A stretch of DNA of 64,000 bases from an uncultured Oscillibacter sp. (lineage in GTDB: Bacteria > Bacillota > Clostridia > Oscillospirales > Oscillospiraceae): contig CAJUMX010000003.1 in assembly GCA_910587705.1 (NCBI GenBank), positions 1-64,000 on the forward strand, given 5' to 3'. A model generated the notes under the pieces. The model did not search any database. It was not told the DNA's origin and saw nothing but the letters and a program-made list of their open reading frames with translations. A program made the position numbers and the translations under genes. How positions within the stretch are numbered: the first letter of the stretch is position 1; each line of letters starts with the position of its first letter. Below are positions 48,747-56,720 of the stretch, one piece after another.

Positions 48747-51389
48747 ATGAACAAGCTGGTCCTGGGCGTCCTGGCCCACGTGGACGCCGGAAAAACCACC
48801 CTCTCCGAGGCGCTGCTCTATCAGAGCGGGGCCATCCGCCGCCTGGGCCGGGTGGACCACCGGGACGCCTTTTTGGACACCGACGAGATGGAGCGGGAGC
48901 GGGGCATCACCATCTTTTCCAAACAGGCGGAGTTTCCTCTGGGGGACCTGGCTGTCACGCTGCTGGACACTCCGGGCCACGTGGACTTCTCCGCCGAGGC
49001 GGAGCGGGTTCTCCAGGTCCTGGACTGCGCGGTGCTGGTGGTCAGCGGCTCCGACGGGGTCCAGGCCCACACCCGGACCCTCTGGCGGCTGCTGGAGCGC
49101 TACGCCGTGCCCACCTTCCTTTTTATCAACAAGATGGACCTGGCGGGCACGGACCGGGGAGCCCTTCTATCGGAGCTGAAAGCCCGGCTGGACGGCGGCT
49201 GTGTGGACTTCTCCCTGCCGCCGGAGGCTTTGGCGGAGGAGGCCGCCGTCTGCGACGAGGCACTGCTGGAGCGGTATCTGGAAACCGGGGAGATGGCGGA
49301 GGAGGACCTGACGGACCTCATCCGGCGGCGGAAGCTGTTCCCCTGCCTCTTCGGCTCGGCCTTGAAGCTGGAGGGGGTGGAGGCCCTGCTGGAAGCCCTC
49401 CGCCGCCACGGGCCCCTGCGGGCCTATCCGGCGGCCTTCGGGGCCCGGGTCTTTAAGGTCTCCCGGGACGCCCGGGGGGCGCGCCTCACCTGGATGAAGG
49501 TCACCGGCGGGGCGCTCCGGGCCAAGGACCTTCTCACCAACCGCCGTCCCGACACCCCGGAGGAGGAGGTCTGGGAGGAAAAGGCGGACCAGCTCCGCCT
49601 CTACTCCGGGGAGAAGTTCCAGCCTGTGGACAGCGCCCCCGCCGGGACGGTGGTGGCAGTCACGGGCCTGAGCCGGGCCCTCCCCGGCCAGGGGCTGGGC
49701 CATGAGACCGCCTGGACCGTCCCGGCCCTGGAGCCGGTGCTGGCCTATCAGATGCAGACGGAGGCGGACCCCTCCGCCGCCCTAAAGGCCCTGCGGCTTT
49801 TGGAGGAGGAGGACCCCCAGCTCCGGGTCTCCTGGACCGCCGGAGCCGTCCGGGTCCAGCTGATGGGGGAGGTTCAGACAGAAATTTTGCAGCGCCGCCT
49901 CCGGGAGCGCTTCGGCATCGAGGCCCAATTCGGCGCGGGGCGGGTGGTGTACCGGGAGACCATCGCCGCCCCCGTGGAGGGCGTGGGCCACTTCGAGCCC
50001 CTGCGGCACTATGCCGAGGTTCATCTCCTCCTGGAGCCCCTGCCCCGGGGGACGGGCCTCCGCTTCGCCACCGTCTGCCCGGAGGACCAGCTGGACGGCC
50101 ACTGGCAGCGCCTTGTTTTGACCCACCTGTGGGAAAAGCCCCACCTGGGGGTCCTCACCGGCTCCCCCATCACGGACATGAAACTTACCCTCACGGCGGG
50201 CCGGGCCCACGAGAAGCACACCGAGGGAGGCGACTTCCGCCAGGCCACCTACCGGGCGGTGCGCCAGGGCCTCATGCGCGCCGAAAGCGTCCTGCTGGAG
50301 CCCTGGTACGCCTTCCGCCTGGAGCTGCCCGCCGCCCAGCTGGGCCGGGCGCTGAACGACGTCCAGCAGATGGGCGGCGAGGCGGAGCCGCCGGAGGCCC
50401 TGGGGGAGGAGGCCGTTCTCACCGGCCAGGCTCCGGTGGCCGCCATGGGGGACTACGCCAAGGAGCTGGCCGCCTACACCCGGGGCCAGGGCCGCTTGAG
50501 CCTCCGCCCCGCCGGGTACCGGCCCTGCGGGGACCCGGAAACGGTCGCCCAGGCCCTGGGCTACGACCCGGAGCGGGACGTGGAGAACACGCCGGACTCC
50601 GTCTTCTGCGCCCACGGCGCGGGGTACACGGTGAAGTGGAGCGAGGTCCCCGCCCAGGCCCATGTGGTGAGCGGCGTGCGCCTTGGTGCCCCAAAGCCCG
50701 AGGAGGCCAAGGAGCCGGAAACCCGCCGGAGCGCCGCCTACGCCGGAACCATCGAGCAGGACAAGGAGCTCCAGGCCATTTTCGAGCGGACCTATGGAGC
50801 GGTGAAGCGCCGGGACTTCCTGCCCCCCAAGGCCCCCCGCCGCCCCGCCTCCCCGGAGGCGTCGGAGCGCCGTCCCGCCTCCCGCCAGCCCTCCGGGCCG
50901 GAGTATTTGCTGGTGGACGGGTACAACATCATTTTCGCCTGGGACGAGCTGAAGGCCGTTGCCCAGGAGAGCCTGGACGCCGCCCGGAAGGCCCTGTGCG
51001 ACCTTCTTTGCAACTACCAGGGCTACCGGAAATGCGAGCTTATCGCCGTCTTTGACGCCTATAAGGTCCGAGGGGGCCAGGGGTCCGTGGAGAAGTACCA
51101 CAACATCCACGTGGTCTACACCAAGGAGGCGGAGACGGCGGACGCCTATATCGAGCGGGCCACCTATGAGCTGGGGAAACGCCACCGGGTCCGGGTGGCC
51201 ACCTCCGACGGGCCGGAGCAGCTCATCATCCTGGGCCACGGGGCCCTCCGGGTTTCCGCCGCCGCCTTCCGGGAGGAGGTGGAGGCGGTTCAGGGCCAGA
51301 TTGCCCGGATTCTGGCGGACAACAACCGCCTGGGCCATGGGGCCCTCCGGGCCGCCATGGAAGAGGCGGAAAAGCGAAAGGAGGAATGA
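48747..51389 (+). CDS. TetM/EF-G-like GTPase fused to a YacP/Rae1-type NYN nuclease domain
   Basis: An 880-residue two-part protein. Residues 1 to ~640 have the domain order of ribosomal-protection GTPases and EF-G: G1 AHVDAGKTT (residue 10), switch GITIFSKQ, G3 DTPGHVDF, G4 NKMD, then domains II to V. After a conserved EQDKELQAIFERTYG segment (~residues 668-690) and a Pro/Arg linker, residues ~719-880 form an NYN/PIN domain like YacP (Rae1), with LLVDGYNIIFAWDEL, LIAVFDAYK and VATSDGPEQL carrying the acidic residues. YacP/Rae1 cuts mRNA in the ribosome A site. The fusion would bring this nuclease to the ribosome through a GTPase. It need not confer tetracycline resistance. The ATG follows GGAGG. 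Confidence 0.88.
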   Translation: MNKLVLGVLAHVDAGKTTLSEALLYQSGAIRRLGRVDHRDAFLDTDEMERERGITIFSKQAEFPLGDLAVTLLDTPGHVDFSAEAERVLQVLDCAVLVVSGSDGVQAHTRTLWRLLERYAVPTFLFINKMDLAGTDRGALLSELKARLDGGCVDFSLPPEALAEEAAVCDEALLERYLETGEMAEEDLTDLIRRRKLFPCLFGSALKLEGVEALLEALRRHGPLRAYPAAFGARVFKVSRDARGARLTWMKVTGGALRAKDLLTNRRPDTPEEEVWEEKADQLRLYSGEKFQPVDSAPAGTVVAVTGLSRALPGQGLGHETAWTVPALEPVLAYQMQTEADPSAALKALRLLEEEDPQLRVSWTAGAVRVQLMGEVQTEILQRRLRERFGIEAQFGAGRVVYRETIAAPVEGVGHFEPLRHYAEVHLLLEPLPRGTGLRFATVCPEDQLDGHWQRLVLTHLWEKPHLGVLTGSPITDMKLTLTAGRAHEKHTEGGDFRQATYRAVRQGLMRAESVLLEPWYAFRLELPAAQLGRALNDVQQMGGEAEPPEALGEEAVLTGQAPVAAMGDYAKELAAYTRGQGRLSLRPAGYRPCGDPETVAQALGYDPERDVENTPDSVFCAHGAGYTVKWSEVPAQAHVVSGVRLGAPKPEEAKEPETRRSAAYAGTIEQDKELQAIFERTYGAVKRRDFLPPKAPRRPASPEASERRPASRQPSGPEYLLVDGYNIIFAWDELKAVAQESLDAARKALCDLLCNYQGYRKCELIAVFDAYKVRGGQGSVEKYHNIHVVYTKEAETADAYIERATYELGKRHRVRVATSDGPEQLIILGHGALRVSAAAFREEVEAVQGQIARILADNNRLGHGALRAAMEEAEKRKEE

Positions 51390-51391
51390 GC

Positions 51392-51877
51392 ATGCGGACG
51401 CTACTGACCGCGCTGGCTACGTATTCCGGCTGCGCCGCCGCCCGGCGGTGTCTGGACCGCCCCGGTCGTCCCGAGCGGGACTATCTGGGGGGCCGGGTCC
51501 GGATAAAGCCCCTGTGGAACGAGGGGGCGGCCTTTTCCCTGCCCATCCCGGCGGAGGTCCTGCCCCTGGCCTCGGCGGCGGCCTTGGGGCTGCTGTGGGG
51601 GCAGCGGAAGCGCTGCCCCCTGGGAACGGGGCTGATGCTAGGCGGGGGCCTCAGCAACCTCCAGGAGCGCTTGACGGAGGGCCGGGTCTATGACTACCTC
51701 CATTTCCCCCGGGCCCCCAGGCCCCTGGACCGCTATGTCTTTAACCTGGCGGACCTGTGCGTCTTTGCCGGGGGGGCGCTGTGCCTCCTGCGGGGCGGCA
51801 AGGGGGGCGCGTCCTTTTCGAGGATTTTTTGTGGAGGACCTGTTTCGGTTTTCGTTCCCAGGCCCCCTCATAAATAG
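51392..51877 (+). CDS. Divergent signal peptidase II (LspA-like)
   Basis: A 161-residue membrane protein. The LspA signatures are present in altered form: NEGAAFS, GGGLSNLQERLTEGRVYDYLHF and FNLADLCVFAGGAL, so both catalytic aspartates (in VYDYL and FNLAD) are kept. The usual D in the N-L-x-D-R-L motif is replaced by glutamate, and fewer membrane helices are visible at the N-terminus than in normal LspA. It may be a second, specialised lipoprotein signal peptidase or an inactive relative. It starts directly after the GTPase-NYN gene, behind AAAGGAGG, so the two are cotranscribed. Confidence 0.75.
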   Translation: MRTLLTALATYSGCAAARRCLDRPGRPERDYLGGRVRIKPLWNEGAAFSLPIPAEVLPLASAAALGLLWGQRKRCPLGTGLMLGGGLSNLQERLTEGRVYDYLHFPRAPRPLDRYVFNLADLCVFAGGALCLLRGGKGGASFSRIFCGGPVSVFVPRPPHK

Positions 51878-51956
51878 GTGGGCGCAAACGTTCGTCCCCG
51901 CAAATCATTCTTGTTATAAAATGCGCGAGAGGACACTCCCCTCGCGGGGACCCCTC

Positions 51957-51985
51957 TTGCAAAACAACGTATCCTGTGGTATCAT
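51957..51985 (+). promoter_or_regulatory. Promoter of the thiamine operon
   Basis: TTGCAA and TATCAT are 17 bases apart, about 15 bases upstream of the TPP riboswitch. Confidence 0.75.
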
Positions 51986-52000
51986 AAACCTAATTTCATA

Positions 52001-52085
52001 AACAGGGGAGCTTGTGAGACAGGCTGAGAGGAAGGTAAACCTTCGACCCTAGAACCTGATGCGGATAATGCCGCCGGAGGAAGTA
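52001..52085 (+). ncRNA. TPP riboswitch (THI element)
   Basis: The conserved parts are present in order: AGGGGAGCTTG, CTGAGAGG, GACCCTAGAACCTGAT and GGATAATGCCGCCGGAGGAA. Thiamine pyrophosphate binding should allow the following terminator hairpin to form and stop thiMED transcription. Confidence 0.95.
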
Positions 52086-52100
52086 GTCTTTGCACTGTTT

Positions 52101-52136
52101 CAGGGGGCGTCCCATCAGGACGTCCCCTGTTTTTTG
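52101..52136 (+). terminator. Riboswitch-controlled terminator
   Basis: CAGGGGGCGTCC pairs with GGACGTCCCCTG (one mismatch) around CATCA, and TTTTTT follows. It lies 16 bases after the riboswitch and 100 bases before thiM. Confidence 0.88.
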
Positions 52137-52240
52137 CTGTCCGGCTGCGGGAAAGGAGGAGGGCCGCCGGAAAAATTCCCCCCACCAGGGAAGGCGCGCC
52201 ACCAGGGGCGTTTTCCTCCGTGCGAAAAGGAGCGTACACC

Positions 52241-53062
52241 ATGTTCGAAGCCATTTTTGAAAACGTCCGGCAAAAATCCCCGCTGGTTCTCAGCGTCACC
52301 AATTATGTCACCGCCAACGACTGTGCCAACCTGCTATTGGCCTGCGGCGCCTCGCCGGTTATGACGGACGAGCCGGAGGACGCCGTGGAGCTGGCCGCCG
52401 CCTGCGGCGGACTGCACCTCAACATCGGCACGCTGAACCAGCGGACCATTCCGGCCATGTTCGCCGCCGGAAAGCGGGCCCGGGAGCTGGGCCGTCCCGT
52501 GGTGCTGGACCCGGTGGGAGCCGGAGCCACCCACCTGCGGACGGAGACGGCCTCCGGCCTTTTGCGGGAGGTGCGGCCAGCCGTTCTCCGGGGCAACATC
52601 TCGGAGATCAAGGCCCTGGCCTCCGGCGAGAGCGCGGCCCGGGGCGTGGACGCGGACGCCGCGGACCAGGTGACGGAGGACCGCCTGCGTGAGGCGGTAG
52701 ACTTTGTCAAGGACTTTGCCCGGCGAACCGGGGCGGTGATTGCCGTCACCGGGGCCGTCGACCTTGTGGCGGACGGGGAGCGAGCCTTCTGCATCCGCAA
52801 TGGACACCCCATCCTGTCCGCCATCACCGGCACCGGCTGTCAGCTCTCCGCCCTGACGGCGGCCTTTGCCGCCGCCAACCCGGACCAGCTTCTGGAGGCG
52901 ACGGCCGCCGCCGTGTGCGCCATGGGGCTGTGTGGAGAAATCGCCGCCGGACGGCTGACAAGGGAAGAGGGAAACGCCTCCTGCCGGACCTATCTAATCG
53001 ACGCCATGTACCGCCTGACCCCGGCGGACCTGGAGCAAGGGGCGCGGTATGAGGTGCGATAG
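52241..53062 (+). CDS. thiM: Hydroxyethylthiazole kinase ThiM
   Basis: A 273-residue ribokinase-fold enzyme that phosphorylates hydroxyethylthiazole in thiamine salvage. Family motifs: SVTNYVTANDCANLLLACGA at the N-terminus, VLDPVGAGAT, and the anion hole/catalytic GTGCQLSA. The ATG at 52241 follows AAAAGGAG. It is the first gene of the salvage operon under the TPP riboswitch and overlaps thiE. Confidence 0.95.
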   Translation: MFEAIFENVRQKSPLVLSVTNYVTANDCANLLLACGASPVMTDEPEDAVELAAACGGLHLNIGTLNQRTIPAMFAAGKRARELGRPVVLDPVGAGATHLRTETASGLLREVRPAVLRGNISEIKALASGESAARGVDADAADQVTEDRLREAVDFVKDFARRTGAVIAVTGAVDLVADGERAFCIRNGHPILSAITGTGCQLSALTAAFAAANPDQLLEATAAAVCAMGLCGEIAAGRLTREEGNASCRTYLIDAMYRLTPADLEQGARYEVR

Positions 53063-53735
53063 GCGGCATATGCGGCTTTACGCCGTGACGGACCGGGCCT
53101 GGCTGGGGTCCCGGACGCTCTGTGAGCAGGTGGAGGCGGCGCTGAAGGGCGGCGTGACCTGTGTGCAGCTGCGGGAAAAGGAACTGGAGGAGGCGGCGTT
53201 TTTGCGGGAGGCCCGGGAGCTTAGCGCCCTGTGCCGCCGGTACGGGGTTCCTTTCCTGGTCAACGACAATGTGGACATTGCCCTGGCCTCCGGGGCGGAT
53301 GGGGTCCACGTGGGCCAAGAGGACATGGACCCGGCCCAGGTCCGTCTCCGGGCGGGGAAGGACATGCTCTTAGGCGTGTCCGTCCACACGGTGGAGGAGG
53401 CCCGGGAGGCCGTCCGAAAGGGCGCGGACTACTTAGGGGTGGGGGCGATGTTCCCCACCGGAACCAAGGCGGACGCGGAGCGGGTGCCCCGGCAGATACT
53501 GCGGGACATTTGCGCCGCGGTGGACGTGCCGGTGGTAGCCATCGGCGGGTTGAACCGGGAGAGCATCCCCCGCCTCTCCGGAAGCGGGGTGGATGGCGTG
53601 GCGCTGGTGTCTGCCATTTTCTCGGCAGAGGATATCGAGGGGGCCTGTCGGGAGCTGCTGGCGCTGTCGGAGCGGCTGGCGGAGCCCCTTCACGGAGGGC
53701 AGAGCCAAGGAAGCGGAAAGGAGAAAGCCAGATGA
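53049..53735 (+). CDS. thiE: Thiamine-phosphate synthase ThiE
   Basis: A 228-residue TIM-barrel enzyme that joins HMP-pyrophosphate and thiazole phosphate to thiamine phosphate. The motifs VQLREKELEE, LVNDNVDIAL, GVHVGQEDM, GVGAMFPTGTK and VAIGGLNRE are all typical. It starts within the end of thiM (ATG 53049); a second ATG at 53070 (MRLYAVTDRAW) is the more conserved start and may be used. It overlaps thiD as ATGA. Confidence 0.95.
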   Translation: MRCDRRHMRLYAVTDRAWLGSRTLCEQVEAALKGGVTCVQLREKELEEAAFLREARELSALCRRYGVPFLVNDNVDIALASGADGVHVGQEDMDPAQVRLRAGKDMLLGVSVHTVEEAREAVRKGADYLGVGAMFPTGTKADAERVPRQILRDICAAVDVPVVAIGGLNRESIPRLSGSGVDGVALVSAIFSAEDIEGACRELLALSERLAEPLHGGQSQGSGKEKAR

Positions 53736-54538
53736 AAACTGCGTTGTCCATTGCCGGAACGGACCCCAGCGGGGGTGCCGGAATCCAGGCGGATTTGAAA
53801 ACCATGACCATGAACGGCGTATTTGCCATGAGCGCCATCACGGCGCTGGTGGCCCAGAACACCACCGGCGTGTGGGAAATCGCGGAGGTGGAGCCCCGGT
53901 TTTTGGGGCGGCAGATCGACGCGGTGTTTGCGGACATTCCGCCGGACGCAATAAAGGTGGGCATGGCAGCCACCCGGGAGCTGATTGAGATGATCGCGGA
54001 GCGGCTGCGGTTTTACCGGGCCAGGAATGTGGTGGTGGACCCGGTGATGGTGGCCACCAGCGGCGGGCGGCTGCTCTCCCCGGAGGCGGTGGAGACCCTG
54101 AAAACCCGTCTGCTGCCCCTGGCGGACGTGGCGACCCCCAACATCCCGGAGGCGGAGCTGCTCTCCGGCAGGACCATCCGCGGCCCGGAGGATATGGAGG
54201 CCGCCGCCCGGCAGATCAGCCGGGACTGCGGCTGCGCCGTCCTGCTCAAGGGGGGACACAGCGTCAGCGACGCCAACGACTTCCTGTATGCCCAGGGGGA
54301 AGGGCGGTGGTTCCGGGGGACCTGGGTGGACAATCCCAATACCCACGGCACCGGCTGCACCCTGTCCAGCGCTATTGCCGCCAACCTGGCTAAGGGCTTC
54401 GACCTGCCTGTGTCGATCCAACGGGCGAAGGACTACCTCTCCGGCGCGCTGGGTGCCATGCTGGACCTGGGGCACGGCCGGGGCCCTATGGCGCACAACT
54501 TCCTTTTGTCCGGCGAATTTGCCGAGGAGGCGGAGTGA
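53732..54538 (+). CDS. thiD: HMP kinase / HMP-phosphate kinase ThiD
   Basis: A 268-residue ribokinase-fold enzyme that adds two phosphates to hydroxymethylpyrimidine. Motifs: SIAGTDPSGGAGIQADLKTM, DPVMVATSGGRLL, and GTGCTLSSAIAANLA with the catalytic cysteine. The ATG overlaps the thiE stop codon. With thiM and thiE it makes a full salvage route from the two vitamin halves; the biosynthetic genes thiC, thiG and thiH are not here. Confidence 0.95.
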   Translation: MKTALSIAGTDPSGGAGIQADLKTMTMNGVFAMSAITALVAQNTTGVWEIAEVEPRFLGRQIDAVFADIPPDAIKVGMAATRELIEMIAERLRFYRARNVVVDPVMVATSGGRLLSPEAVETLKTRLLPLADVATPNIPEAELLSGRTIRGPEDMEAAARQISRDCGCAVLLKGGHSVSDANDFLYAQGEGRWFRGTWVDNPNTHGTGCTLSSAIAANLAKGFDLPVSIQRAKDYLSGALGAMLDLGHGRGPMAHNFLLSGEFAEEAE

Positions 54539-54593
54539 GGGCGGCAGACCGCGCTGCGCAAAAAGGGAAAAAATAAGGGAAACGGCATGACAA

Positions 54594-54626
54594 AAACCCT
54601 GTAACCATTGCGGTTACAGGGTTTTT
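54594..54626. terminator. Bidirectional terminator of thiMED and tRNA-Ser
   Basis: AAACCCTGTAACC pairs with GGTTACAGGGTTT around ATTGC, with TTTTT on both strands. Confidence 0.9.
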
Positions 54627-54628
54627 GG

Positions 54629-54720
54629 TGGCGGAGAAGGAGGGATTCGAACCCTCGAGACCCTTTAGGGGCCTACATGATTTCCAATCATGCGCCCTCG
54701 ACCAACTAGGCGACTTCTCC
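54629..54720 (-). tRNA. tRNA-Ser (anticodon GGA)
   Basis: On the minus strand GGAGAAG pairs with CTTCTCC, the anticodon loop is TTGGAAA, a long variable arm is present as in all tRNA-Ser, and CCA is encoded. Confidence 0.95.
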
Positions 54721-54848
54721 ATCGCTGTCGATTGCTTCTGCCGATACAGTTATAGGGTTCCTCAACGAAGAACAGTAGTTATTATACCAGAGCTTTTCCC
54801 AAAGTCAAGCCTTTTTTCAAATTTTCTCCGAAGGGCTCCAAAGGGCCC

Positions 54849-54872
54849 GGGAGGGGGCGATTGCCCCCTCCC
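54849..54872 (-). terminator. Hairpin after the S41 lipoprotein gene
   Basis: GGGAGGGGGC and GCCCCCTCCC form a perfect 10-bp stem with a 4-base loop, eight bases after the stop codon. The T-run on the minus strand is weak. Confidence 0.55.
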
Positions 54873-54879
54873 CGTTTCC

Positions 54880-56136
54880 CTATCCCCGGGCCGCCTGGAT
54901 AGCCCGGAGGGTCGTCACCAGCGCCGGCTCTCCCGCCGGGGAGAGGACGTCCGGCGTGGTGCCCGCCTCCTCGCTGCTGCTGCCGTCCGGGTTCAGGCCG
55001 TACATCATCGTGTACTGAATTAAAATGCCGCTGTTGGGTAGGCGCAGCATCACCGGGTCCAGGGCCCCGATGCCGTCCCCGCCGGTCCGGCTTCCCACCA
55101 GGGTGGCAAAGCCCGTGGCCTGGCAGAACACCGCGAACGACTCGCTGGCGGAGTAGACCATGGGCCCAACCAGAAGCCACACCCGGCCATGGAACGCCGC
55201 CCGCTTTGCTGCCGGTTCCACCCGGAGGGTGCTCTCCACAAAATGAGTGGCGGCCTCCAGGCCCTGCCGCTCCAGCTTGGGAAGCTCCGGCAGCTCCTCG
55301 ATGGGATGCAGGTCCGAGGGGGCGAATACATTGTCGATGTAAGGCCGGTTGTTCTCGCTGTCCGCCAGCAGGGCGTAGTTCGTGCAGGACAGGGGCCCGT
55401 CCGCCAGCGGAGCCGCCAGCAGGTTCTGCCAGTAGCCCTCGTTTCCGCCGCTGTTGTCCGTCAGGTCGATGATGAGGTCCGTGCAGTCCCCGGCGGCGTC
55501 GTAGAAGTCCCGGATGGCCTGGGCCTCTTTTGGGTAGTCCGGGTCATAGTCCGTCAGGAAGCTGTCCACCTTCAAATAGGCGACCCCCGCCTCCGGCAAC
55601 AGGAGAGTGCGAAGGTTCTCCCCCGCCTCGCCGCCGCTCCAGGAGCCGCCGTCCTCGTCTCCCAGAGCGTCCAGATAGGCTTTCAGCGTCTTGTAGGATT
55701 CCTCCGAGGCCTCGATAAGCTCCTTCCACCGCTCCCGGCCGGTGGCGTCCTCCGTCCGGCACCAGTCCAGCATCCTCTGGTAGTCCTCCGGCTCGATGAT
55801 CCAGAGGTGCCCATAGGGCCCCAGGCGGTAGAGGGAGCTGTAAACGGCGGAGTAGAAGGCCTCGTCGCTGTCGTTTTCAAGAATCATCTTCCGGTAATCC
55901 GCAAAGACCTCCTCCGCCGGCTCCTCCGGGTTCTCCCGGTCGTGAACGCCCAGGCAGAGATAGCTGTCCTTGAGGGTTTTGACAAAGTAGTCGTAGTCCT
56001 CCAGCCGCTGCTCCGGGGTCAGCCCCAGGGCGTTTTTCAGGGCCGGGTCCCATTTGCCCTCCGGCTCCGCCGGGGCGGCGCAGGCGGTCAAAAACAGGCA
56101 GAGGGCCAGGGTTAGGGAAATCCACGCGCGTTTCAT
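54880..56136 (-). CDS. S41 family peptidase-like lipoprotein
   Basis: A 418-residue exported protein with signal peptide and lipobox LTAC (cysteine 19). Its core resembles the S41 (C-terminal processing peptidase) fold: LIIDLTDNSGGNEGYWQNLL, and the nucleophile region VYSASESFAVFCQATGFATLV with the serine in SASES, then GSRTGGDGIG. No PDZ domain is clear between. It may cleave peptides or wall proteins outside the cell. AAAAAAGGAG precedes the ATG. It stands alone. Confidence 0.85.
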   Translation of the reverse strand: MKRAWISLTLALCLFLTACAAPAEPEGKWDPALKNALGLTPEQRLEDYDYFVKTLKDSYLCLGVHDRENPEEPAEEVFADYRKMILENDSDEAFYSAVYSSLYRLGPYGHLWIIEPEDYQRMLDWCRTEDATGRERWKELIEASEESYKTLKAYLDALGDEDGGSWSGGEAGENLRTLLLPEAGVAYLKVDSFLTDYDPDYPKEAQAIRDFYDAAGDCTDLIIDLTDNSGGNEGYWQNLLAAPLADGPLSCTNYALLADSENNRPYIDNVFAPSDLHPIEELPELPKLERQGLEAATHFVESTLRVEPAAKRAAFHGRVWLLVGPMVYSASESFAVFCQATGFATLVGSRTGGDGIGALDPVMLRLPNSGILIQYTMMYGLNPDGSSSEEAGTTPDVLSPAGEPALVTTLRAIQAARG

Positions 56137-56343
56137 AAGATCGTCTCCTTTTTTCCTTCGGCGGCGTCCCGCTGATTCTCTACACGGGACAGCGCCTGGG
56201 TTTTCCCCAGGGTAACAGGAAAATCTTACGAACGGCTTGACAAAACCCTTAAGAATTTCTTACAATTTCCAGCCCGGTCTCCGGCGGGGTTTTTGGAGAG
56301 ACGACGAAAATGGACTGGCCATCGAAAACTTCTTTAATAAAAA

Positions 56344-56372
56344 TTGGCATCCGCCGGAAAGCATGGTATACT
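56344..56372 (+). promoter_or_regulatory. Promoter of the HPr-like gene
   Basis: TTGGCA and TATACT are 17 bases apart, 33 bases before the start codon. Confidence 0.82.
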
Positions 56373-56405
56373 AGCTCCAATTATTTGACAGAACGGAGTG
56401 GGCAA

Positions 56406-56654
56406 ATGAATCGCATGGCAGTTGTACAAATCCCGGAGGACCAGCTGGACCGGGTGGCTACCAGCTTCATCAAAAAGGCCAGCGGCTTCGCCAGTCAGAT
56501 TACCATTACCCGGGGCGGGCACTGCATCAATGCCAAGAGCTTTCTTGGCTTCCTCTCCCTGATGCGGGAACAGGGAGAGGTGGCGCTGACCGCCGAGGGC
56601 CCCGACGCCGGGGAGGCGCTGGAGGCTCTGGCCGGCATTCTGGAAGCGAAGTAA
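56406..56654 (+). CDS. HPr-family protein lacking the phospho-histidine
   Basis: An 82-residue protein (or 79 from the ATG at 56415) with the HPr fold and length. The serine region is kept (NAKSFLGFLSL, as in HPr S46), but the H15 motif G-L-H-A-R-P is absent: the matching stretch has RVATSFIKKASGF and no histidine. It cannot carry phosphate from Enzyme I, but HPr kinase could still modify it. This recalls Bacillus Crh, a regulatory HPr that works with CcpA. It has its own promoter and terminator. A true HPr lies at 39186-39449. Confidence 0.85.
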   Translation: MNRMAVVQIPEDQLDRVATSFIKKASGFASQITITRGGHCINAKSFLGFLSLMREQGEVALTAEGPDAGEALEALAGILEAK

Positions 56655-56668
56655 GGACGCAAGCGAGA

Positions 56669-56706
56669 AAGCGGGGAACTGCCCTTCCGGCAGTTCCCCG
56701 CTTCTT
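56669..56706. terminator. Terminator between convergent genes
   Basis: AAGCGGGGAACTGCC pairs with GGCAGTTCCCCGCTT around CTTCC. CTTTTC follows on the plus strand and TCTCGC on the minus strand, so it mainly serves the HPr-like gene. Confidence 0.85.
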
Positions 56707-56720
56707 TTCGGTCTGCGGGC

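Noticed and set aside
48747..51389. Tetracycline resistance gene of the tet(M) group
   Set aside because: The body is TetM-like, but the C-terminal NYN fusion and chromosomal setting point to a different family; resistance cannot be claimed from sequence.
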